Assembly: GCF_002775205.1 (NCBI RefSeq)
Contig: NC_036448.1
Location: 4,366,572 to 4,430,571, forward strand
Direction: 5' to 3'
DNA: 64,000 nucleotides
Source: Xiphophorus maculatus
Lineage: Eukaryota > Chordata > Actinopteri > Cyprinodontiformes > Poeciliidae
In this document: piece by piece, positions 42,690-64,000 of the stretch
How positions within the stretch are numbered: the stretch's first letter is position 1
Layout: each line of letters starts with the position of its first letter
The notes under the pieces: generated by a model
Seen by the model: the letters and a program-made list of their open reading frames with translations, nothing else
Told to the model about the DNA's origin: nothing
Databases searched by the model: none
Made by a program: the position numbers and the translations under genes

Positions 42690-43074
42690 TTAAAGAGGTA
42701 GTATTACGTGTTTTCCAAGCACATAGTGCCATTTTATAGCACAATCAAGTAACTTTGTTACCTTCAGTTATAAAAATGCTATATGTATATGTATATATGC
42801 TATATGACTTTAAAAAATTAGACTTCCTAATTCAACGTCTTGAAATTGGGCCTGTCTCTTTAAGAAGCTCCTGCTCTTTCTGAAACTCCACCTTCAGGAA
42901 GTCATCACAACAAGGCTCGTCTGTTAAAGCTCTAACGTTCTTAGGTCCGACCAGGCGAGATTAAAGGATTAAAGAATGATACTAACCCTCCAGGTATGTT
43001 TTTGATAAGGGATTAACTTTATAACATGATGTAAAGCTCCAAAAAGTAGATGTTACATGATACTGCCCCTTTAA
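42690..43074 (+). mobile_element. Family B transposon, copy 5 (internal deletion)
   Basis: Both ends are present: TTAAAGAGGTAGTATTACG and ATACTGCCCCTTTAA. The middle third of copy 1, including the CATGGCAACC segment, is missing. Confidence 0.7.
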
Positions 43075-43574
43075 AGACGGGTAAAGATTAGCTGAGTTTT
43101 TTTTTTTAGTTCACTAGAAAAAAAAATCAGGTGTGAAGATTGAAGGGAAACAATTTCACTTGTTCATGTGCGCTACAACCTAACCCAAAGAAATGAAACC
43201 ATCTGGTGGTATTGTGATATTTATAATATGTACATAAACTCGGATATGGATGATATGAAGGGAAAAGATGAAAAGGCTTCAACTGAAATTCATCTTGGAG
43301 ATCTTTGGAGTCGTGAACGGGCTCAAGTGAAACGTGTCAGTCTTCTGTTTACGTTTTGGTGCAGTTTGTGGATTTACGTGATATTTAAAGTGCTAACCTG
43401 CTCCTGCTTCTGATCTTTACCAAACGTACAGCAGCTCTCCTCTTCGGGGTCACAATTTCAAACAATCCCAGCTCGAAACGTGTCTATTTTCTCTATTTCT
43501 CTCCTTCCATCCCAGACGGGTTAACTGTTACATCAGCCTGTGTTTTCCTTCCTCTCCCCCCCCTCCCCCCTTTT

Positions 43575-43577
<3 letters not shown>

Positions 43578-43642
<65 letters not shown>
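43578..43642. repeat. (CT)n microsatellite
   Basis: About 30 CT units with a CTTT-interrupted end, just before the presumed ddr2 5' UTR exon. Confidence 0.95.
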
Positions 43643-43650
<8 letters not shown>

Positions 43651-43659
43651 TTCTTTCCC

Positions 43660-43788
43660 TCTGAGTCTCCTGTCCAGACCCAGAAATACCTTCCAAAGAC
43701 GAGGTCAGCAGCAACTCCCGGCTTTGAGTTAATCAAGTTCTAGAGAATGTGGAATCTTCTCTGAGAGAGGACAGAGGAACGTCAGAAT
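43660..43788 (+). other. ddr2: Possible ddr2 5' non-coding exon
   Basis: A good donor (GTCAGAAT|GTAAGTAA) at 43789 pairs with the acceptor TTTTCAG before 44126. The left edge and the transcription start are unknown. Confidence 0.35.
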
Positions 43789-44154
43789 GTAAGTAAAACA
43801 ACAAACTCACCCCAAACTGTTCAAAAAAAAGTAGTATATTCACACAACTTACTCGTTAAAAGTAGCCTTTTCTTAATCCAGATGCAGGATTTGGAATTCA
43901 GTCTTAAATGTTCCTGCTACACTTTTTTTGTTTGTATAAATAGAGCAATAAATTCAGTAGAGCTGTCCAGTTTAAGATTTAAAGTCTAATGTTTTGATTT
44001 TCTCCGACTAAGTCTTCCGCAGACGTATGTAAGAACGCAGAGCGAATGAGATCAATGACTCCAAATGGAAGAGTTAGAAAAAGAAAAAGAAAAAAACGTT
44101 TCTTATTCACAATCTGCCTTTTCAGGACCGCAGCTCCTTGAGACGACAAGCGTC

Positions 44155-58457
<14,303 letters not shown>

Positions 58458-58518
58458 GACACCAAGCAACTTCTATAGGGTTAATTAAGCCTGGAAGTGT
58501 CAGTTCTAGATTAACTGG

Positions 58519-58702
58519 ACAAACTGTGGAGCTAAATTGGGGTCACAAAGTTTGTTCAAAAGAAAAAAAATCCCTCCAGTTTCAAATCTTTTTCAGTTTC
58601 ATTTTTTTTTTTCAGTTTTAAGACATGTTTTTTTTTTTTTCAGTTTCAATTTTTTTTCTTCTGAACAAACTTTATGGCCTCAATTTAGCTCCATACACAC
58701 TG
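58519..58702. mobile_element. ddr2: Family C hairpin MITE, copy 3 (in ddr2 3' UTR)
   Basis: TGGAGCTAAATTGGGGTCAC at the left and GGCCTCAATTTAGCTCCAT at the right are inverted repeats of about 38 bp with few mismatches. The flanks ACAAACTG and ACACACTG match at 7 of 8 bases. It starts 70 bp after the ddr2 stop codon. Confidence 0.75.
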
Positions 58703-59496
58703 TTTCAGTAATAGGCAGCCATCTGGCATACCATAAAAACACTGAGTTACAAAAATTGAATATCTGATTGCTTGAAAGGTTTGAAAATAAGCAGGTTTAA
58801 ACTACATACAGATAATTTGGGATGCATGAAAAATGTTGAATATGTGGAATTTTTATTTGTTATTCTCTGAAAAAAATATTTTTTACAGAATATTGACTTA
58901 TCAGGTACGACACTTGATCAAATGAGACAATGATATAGGATGTTTATTTTGTGTAGCATTTATTTTCATTAATACTTTTCAATTTGATGGATTTCAAAAA
59001 CATACCATTAGCAAGACTTGCTATTTGTACTATTTTACAGGGGGCTTCGTAATATTCTGAAGGTTTTTTAAGTTGTATCTTTGTCTTCAAACTTTTATGC
59101 CTCATTTGGTGATAGAACTTATGTATTAATATACCAATCTTTCCTATCCAGTCAGGATAGTGGATCATAGAACTGTTTCGAGATCACTTAAAGTTTTCTT
59201 TTTAATTACTAATCATGTCAAAAACAATCATTTCTCTCTGACCTGAAGTTTCAGGCCTCCTGTTTATTATGTGGATGCATCTGAAATCAACTTTGGACTC
59301 TATGTAAACAAAGAAAATTGTATATCTATGTATAAGTCTGTAATGTTGTAAGTGACAGATACATAAGATTACTGTAGTCTTGAAGAAAACACAATACTGC
59401 TCCTATAAGGAATAAGCAGTGTGTACACACTGCATCCACACATACATGTATTTATTTTTACAGTCTTTTTATATTGTTTCTTATTTATAGTGTACC

Positions 59497-59502
59497 AATA
59501 AA
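59497..59502 (+). terminator. ddr2: ddr2 poly(A) signal
   Basis: AATAAA, the first canonical signal in a good context downstream of the ddr2 stop codon. Confidence 0.6.
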
Positions 59503-59739
59503 ATCTCTTTACATATTTGGATATATATTTCTGTTTGTTTACCAGTAGTACTCAGCTTTGTTCCACTGGTGAGAGGCAGAAGTCCAAATAATGTGACTTT
59601 ATACAAAAATATTCTTATACATAGATGAAACTATGAGTAAATTTGTGCCGTCGCTTTCTTCGTTGAGACAGACGTTTTTTGGATGAGGTTCCTTTAAATT
59701 AAACCGCGCTCTCCTGACGTTTTGGACTTCTGGACCTGC

Positions 59740-59915
59740 CGTAGCGGCAAGGCGATTGGCTAGCTGTCTGCTGTCGTCCAATCACGCCATGATTTGGCAG
59801 ATATTTAATAGAATCGGACGGTGGGCCGTCCAGCTGCACAGGACGTGAATACCTACGGACTTTCAGAGTTTTTCTGAATATTTTTTTTTGGTTTAATTTC
59901 CAACTCTACCCAGAC
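59740..59915 (+). promoter_or_regulatory. hsd17b7: hsd17b7 proximal promoter with NF-Y and SRE-like sites
   Basis: An inverted CCAAT box (ATTGG 59755-59759) and a direct one (CCAAT 59778-59782) lie 19 bp apart. The second overlaps ATCACGCCAT (59781-59790), eight of ten matches to the classical sterol regulatory element ATCACCCCAC. A TATA-like ATATTTAATA follows at 59801. In mammals HSD17B7 responds to SREBP, which works with NF-Y. Function here is inferred from the motifs. Confidence 0.55.
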
Positions 59916-59950
59916 ATGGAGAAAATTGTCGTAGTAACCGGAGCAAACAG
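59916..59950 (+). CDS. hsd17b7: hsd17b7 coding exon 1
   Basis: Residues 1-12 (MEKIVVVTGAN), first half of the nucleotide-binding motif. Donor ACAG|GTGAGC, phase 2. Confidence 0.95.
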
Positions 59951-62900
59951 GTGAGCGAACTGGAAACTGGTCAATTAAACAAATTAAACGTAGTTTTCTT
60001 TTCCTCTCTTTGTAGCATAAACACTAATAATTCAGTAATTGACTTGCAATGCTAAAGCTGGACACCTCACCTCGAAAACTCTCCTTGTCTGAAAGATCTG
60101 CTTCTCGCTTTTAAATCAGACATAACAACAAATATTCGTCAATATTACAGTAATACAGTGATAAAAGGCAGCAGGGTAGGTAGAATAGCATGTCTGCTGT
60201 GTCCCTCACATGTTTGTGGTAAACTGCAAACATGGCATTTAGTGGCTTTCTTTTAACAACGTCGCTCTCCCACAAAAGCTCTTTCGTGCACAACTAACAG
60301 CTGCTGTTGAACTGGATTTTATTTTGGGGTAGCTAAGTCTTCATAAAAAGACTCACCACATAATTTATATATATATCGTACATGCGGGATAGGTTTCGGA
60401 AAAGTTTTCACCCACACGAACTCGCACAAATCCATTCCTGAACGTTGTTTTGAACATTCCAAACCCATAGGGGGCAGTGTAGCGCAAAGCTAAAACCCGC
60501 CAGCCAATCAGATGGCTTAAAAACAACCACTACTTCCTGTTAGGAATTAAAGATGGCGCGAGGAGGTGCACTTTGTGGACTCATATGTAGGTTGAGCGAC
60601 TTTTAAAGAGCGTATTAGAATATAAAGTTATTAAAACACAAGACAGTGTGAAATGGGAATCGTATCAAAGCAAGTATGTGGATAAATTGGCGCATTTATC
60701 GTTGACTGTAACATATGGGACCCCAGATCTCTGCTTCTCAGATGTACAAACACAAATACAGTTTTCTCAACTTTCCACTGTGGTCAGAGGTTTTTTTTGT
60801 TTTTTTTTTTTAGTTTTATAAATAATAATTTTTGGTGCAATTAAACAGAGTTTTTGGATAAAAAGACAAAAAAAGCCATAAAAATGTAGTAGTTTTCCCA
60901 GACATCCATGGACTAGGCCAAAATGGGGCTAAAAACAAATGCTACTACCCATGTGATTTGGATATTTGAAGTAAATGGTTGTGACATGACAAAATTCAAT
61001 GTACCAGAGGAGGATGTGAAGGATTAGGTGAAAGAAGATGACCTTCAGATTCTAGTATTTACAATGCTTACTGTGAGATTCTCTATGAACCGGTCTTCAT
61101 TCCTGCAGCGGCATCGGCCTGGCCCTGTGTGACCGGCTGCTGTCCGAGGACGGCCGGCTGCGGCTCTGCCTGGCATGCAGGAACATGAAGCGAGCCGAGG
61201 CCGCCCGCACCGCCCTGCTGGCGTGTCACGGCGACGCTCGGGTGGACCTGCTGCACCTGGACGTGGGCTCTGCGCGGTCGGTGCTCAGTGCTGCAGAGGA
61301 ACTCAAGGCCAGGTAAATGAGACAGTTTCATCAATGAGCTACTGAGATGGGTGGAGGTTTTGACGCCCAGTCACGTGCTGCTACAGGTACCGCCGCATGG
61401 ATTTTTTATATCTGAACGCAGGAATTATGCCCAATCCAACGGTGGACATAAGAGCGTTTTTCAAAGGACTATTTTCCAGGTAGGAATCTGAAATGAGCTC
61501 TGATGTTGGGGTTGCTTTGGAAACCTTTACAGCACCTTGAATCTTGTCTTTGTCCCAGGAATGTCGTCAACATGTTTGCGACGGCTGAGGGTCTGCTGAC
61601 TCAGCAGGACCAGCTCAACTCAGACGGCCTTCAGGAGGTTTTTGCCACGAACCTGTTTGGTCATTTCCTCCTGGTACGCAGCAGAAAGCCCCCCCTCATC
61701 CAGCACGCTGCACTTTTGTTACATGACAAGATGTCGTATTTAGCGAGAACGAGCAGACGGTTTTTGTCATTTTGCAAACTTGTTTCGTAGAAGCGTACCT
61801 TGTGGTATTTGTAGTTTTTAGAATCTGTTAGAGACCAGATCGTTTTTTCTTTTATGTCCTGGTACATAAAACCTGGGAACTGATGGAGCACGTACCAAAA
61901 TCTCTGATCATATTTTGGAATATTTAAACTTTTTTTTACAAGGTTTTTCAAATTGCTAATCAGAGGGAACTTTTCAGTTCAGGAAAGCAGAGGAACTTTA
62001 TGAACAATTAAAATACAGTTTCTGCCTTTTTATTAAGAAATCTAGAAAAAAGTGTTTGTCTATAAGTGGAGTGAGTCATTGGTAGTTAACTTGCTGCTGA
62101 TAACAAAGACTATAACATTTATTATCCATTAATAATATTATAAATTTGGGAGAGAAACATCAGAAATTTGCCTTTTTTATTATTTATATATATATATATA
62201 TACTATAATTCAGTAAAAAAAAATTATTTAAAGGTATTTTGAATAATAATAAATTTAAATAAATTGGGGGGAAAAAATAATACGGAAGAAAATAAAATTG
62301 AAAAATTGCTGTGTAATGGTTCCACCCGGCCGTGGTTTCCTCTGCGTCCTGGTTCCAGATCAGGGAGCTGGAGCCTCTGCTGTGTCAGCCGGGTCACACC
62401 TCCAGGCTGGTGTGGACGTCGTCCAGCAATGCCCGGCGCTCGGCCTTCAGCATCCAGGACATCCAGCACAGGCGAGGGAAGGAGCCCTACAGCTCCTCCA
62501 AGTACGCCTCGGACATGCTCAGCATGGCGCTCAACAAGCACAAGAACCAGCAGGTGCGCCGGGCGCTCTGCGACGGAGCTTCGATTTAAGATTCAGAAAA
62601 CGGCACACGTTGTCTCTCTGTGACAGGGGCTGTTCTCCTCTGTGATCTGTCCAGGCCTGGTGATGACTAACTTGACCTATGGGATCCTGCCCTCCTTCTT
62701 CTGGACTCTCATCATGCCCATCATGTGGTTGGTGGGTTGCTCTGCTCTTTATTTATTCACGTCAAACTTCAATCTCAAACCGCGTCTGACGACCTCCCCG
62801 TCTCGCCACACAGATCCGGATTTTCACCAACACTTTCACGCTTACGCCGTACAACGGAGCCGAGGCACTGGTTTGTATCCAGCTGGGGTTTTCCGCGTTC

Positions 62901-64000
62901 ACACATCCCTCCGACCGGGTTTAAGGCGCGGCGTAAACACAAACTCTTGCTCTGGTCTGTCACAGCACTGGTTGTTTCTTCAGAAGCCAGAGTCTCTGGA
63001 TCCCAGAGCGAAGTACCAGAGCTTAACGTCCGGACTGGGGACCAACTACACCGAGCCACGCAGGGTCAGTAACGTCTGTCCTAGGCAGATTCTGCTTTAG
63101 ATGGTCATCAAGTTCATTGTTTGTGTGCACAAACTACAGTTATTATGTAATTATACAACAAACATTTCAATTAATAGAAAAAAAAACAAGATTTGGTTGC
63201 ACAACTTTGAATTTAATGTAGATTTTCTCTAATCTAATTAAGTCAAAATATGTACACACACTACGGAAAGCCACTTTGGCCATCAAACAAAAAAATTCAA
63301 ACCCAACAGGAAGTCATAATTACAAGTTTTAAAGTCATAATTACATGAATAAAAAGTCATAGTTATGAGAGAGTGTTGAGAGATAGAGAAGTCATAATTT
63401 CAACTTTCAGTCTTATGAGTTTGAATGTCATAAACTGACTTAATTTTATGATTATCACTTTGAAAGTCAAAATGATGATTTCGGATCTCATAATTTTGAC
63501 ATTGAATCTCATAATTATTTGTTCAAAATAGACTTTTACTCTCATTATTATGACTTTAAAACTTGTAATCATGCCTTCCTGTTTGGCTTTTACTGTATAT
63601 TTTTTTTAATGACAGATGGCTTTGGTTAAATGATCTTTAGAGAGTTGCAGAGAAAACCACATACTTTACATAGCCAATTATGCCAGTTGTCTGCATAATT
63701 CTGACTGTATTTAATAACATTTGTCCCTATACAAAACTCTTTGTCTGTAAAAGGGGTTAAGTGTGGATGCACAGCCTCCTCTTTAGTGACATTTTTCCAT
63801 CATCATCTATGGAATAGTTGGGTCTTAGAGGATAGATGTTGGAAAATTTGAAACCGCACAGATGATGTCATTTCCCCCATTCAAGAGTCTAGTCAGAATG
63901 TTCTGCTTGCTTTTGTGTTCCAGATGGACCTTGATGATGACATGACTGAGGTTTTCTTCTCTAAGCTCCTTGAGCTTGAGAGAGAAGTGAGAAGAAACCT
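59916..64000 (+). CDS. hsd17b7: 17-beta-hydroxysteroid dehydrogenase 7 / 3-ketosteroid reductase (3' end beyond window)
   Basis: ER-membrane short-chain dehydrogenase; it reduces the 3-keto group of C4-demethylated sterol intermediates in cholesterol synthesis and, in mammals, estrone to estradiol, using NADPH. Coding exons: 59916-59950, 61109-61312, 61387-61479, 61559-61673, 62359-62553, 62627-62731, 62814-62870, 62966-63064, 63924-64000 (open). 326 complete codons are visible of an expected 340 or so; all introns are GT-AG. Cofactor motif TGANSGIG (8-15), NAG motif (90-92), Ser cluster SSS (170-172) and catalytic YSSSK (193-197). A hydrophobic stretch LPSFFWTLIMPIMWL (after 225) probably contacts the membrane. 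The last exon begins MDLDDDMTEVFF, like human MDLDEDTAEKFY. Confidence 0.96.
59951..61108 (+). other. hsd17b7 intron 1
   Basis: 1158 bp without an exon. Around 60460-60600 it has a CTCF-like site, a CCAAT box (AGCCAATCAG), an ETS-like ACTTCCTG and AAGATGGCGCG resembling a YY1 site. Confidence 0.6.
60464..60479 (+). promoter_or_regulatory. CTCF-like motif
   Basis: CCCATAGGGGGCAGTG matches the CTCF core except at the third to fifth positions. Motif only. Confidence 0.3.
61109..61312 (+). CDS. hsd17b7: hsd17b7 coding exon 2
   Basis: Residues 12-80 (GIGLALCDRLLSEDGRLRLC, LACRNMKRAEAARTALL). Acceptor TCCTGCAG, donor CCAG|GTAAAT. Confidence 0.95.
61387..61479 (+). CDS. hsd17b7: hsd17b7 coding exon 3
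   Basis: Residues 80-111 (MDFLYLNAGIMPNPTVDIRA, FFKGLFS), including the NAG motif. The introns on both sides are under 80 bp. Confidence 0.95.
61559..61673 (+). CDS. hsd17b7: hsd17b7 coding exon 4
   Basis: Residues 111-149 (NVVNMFATAEGLLTQQDQLN, GLQEVFATNLFGHFLL). Donor CTG|GTACGC, phase 0. Confidence 0.95.
62359..62553 (+). CDS. hsd17b7: hsd17b7 coding exon 5 (active site)
   Basis: Residues 150-214 (LVWTSSSNARRSAFS, GKEPYSSSKYASD). Y193 and K197 are the YxxxK pair. Confidence 0.96.
62627..62731 (+). CDS. hsd17b7: hsd17b7 coding exon 6
   Basis: Residues 215-249 (GLFSSVICPGLVMTNLTYGI, LPSFFWTLIMPIMWL). The donor TTG|GTGGGT is modest; it gives one residue more than human at this junction. 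Confidence 0.88.
62814..62870 (+). CDS. hsd17b7: hsd17b7 coding exon 7
   Basis: Residues 250-268 (IRIFTNTFTLTPYNGAEAL). Acceptor CCACACAG, donor CTG|GTTTGT. Confidence 0.93.
62966..63064 (+). CDS. hsd17b7: hsd17b7 coding exon 8
   Basis: Residues 269-301 (HWLFLQKPESLDPRAKYQSL, TSGLGTNYTEPRR). Donor AGG|GTCAGT. Confidence 0.94.
63065..63923 (+). other. hsd17b7 intron 8
   Basis: AT-rich, with many repeats of TCATAATT/AATTATGA-type words between 63310 and 63560 (for example GTCATAATTACAAG, TCTCATAATTATTTG) in both orientations. It looks like a decayed inverted-repeat element made of TAAAGTCATAATTA-type units. Confidence 0.5.
63924..64000 (+). CDS. hsd17b7: hsd17b7 coding exon 9, partial
   Basis: MDLDDDMTEVFFSKLLELER and on to the window edge, still open. 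Acceptor TGTTCCAG. Confidence 0.93.
   Translation, partial: MDLDDDMTEVFFSKLLELEREVRRN

Larger units (their letters stand above)
58458..59520 (+). other. ddr2: ddr2 3' UTR
   Basis: Runs from the stop codon to about 20 bp past AATAAA at 59497-59502. The signal is preceded by TGTACC and followed by a T/G-rich stretch, as expected for a cleavage site. Contains the family C copy at 58527-58694. Confidence 0.65.

Noticed and set aside
43493..43743. RERERE / SLSLSL frames
   Set aside because: Products of the CT microsatellite.

Overview
The window is vertebrate nuclear DNA, most likely from a teleost fish. It carries three spliced genes, all on the + strand: nos1ap (CDS 9802-35593, complete, 10 coding exons, 517 aa), ddr2 (CDS 44155-58457, complete, 16 coding exons, 859 aa) and hsd17b7 (from 59916, 9 coding exons seen, cut off by the window end in the last one). 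I built every exon by reading splice sites and checking that the phase closes and that the translation follows the known vertebrate protein. The teleost assignment rests on compact introns, many small DNA-transposon derivatives, tRNA-derived SINEs, LINE tails ending in GGAT repeats and very long simple repeats. The gene order and common orientation match human 1q23.3 (NOS1AP ... DDR2-HSD17B7), but the genes that lie between NOS1AP and DDR2 in human are not recognisable in the 8.5 kb gap here.

Layout: 1-9100 is gene-free and repeat-rich; it holds a 10-bp tandem array at 6621-6695 that reads as an extended heat shock element. About 9100-9800 is the CpG-rich nos1ap promoter and 5' UTR. 9802-35593 is nos1ap, whose introns contain a decayed LINE (15040-16330), a nested transposon pair filling most of intron 3, and in intron 7 an L1-type LINE carrying a SINE with a clear target duplication. 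35594-43700 is intergenic, with three inverted-repeat elements, one an intact-looking 751-bp hAT-type element with a perfect 8-bp target duplication. About 43700-59520 is the ddr2 transcription unit, including one GC-AG intron, a 743-bp ATCC array and several copies of one transposon family. Only about 400 bp separate the ddr2 poly(A) signal from the hsd17b7 start codon, and that gap holds paired CCAAT boxes next to a sterol-regulatory-element-like site.

The three genes are not a pathway. Nos1ap is a PTB-domain adaptor of neuronal nitric oxide synthase, Ddr2 is a collagen-activated receptor tyrosine kinase, and Hsd17b7 is a 3-ketosteroid reductase of cholesterol synthesis. No CRISPR array, operon, bacterial-type system or free-standing RNA gene was seen. 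The observations I would look at first are the heat-shock-element array upstream of nos1ap, the same hairpin transposon family sitting just after the stop codons of both nos1ap and ddr2, the Tyr-to-Phe change in the Ddr2 activation loop, and the NF-Y/SRE-like promoter of hsd17b7.
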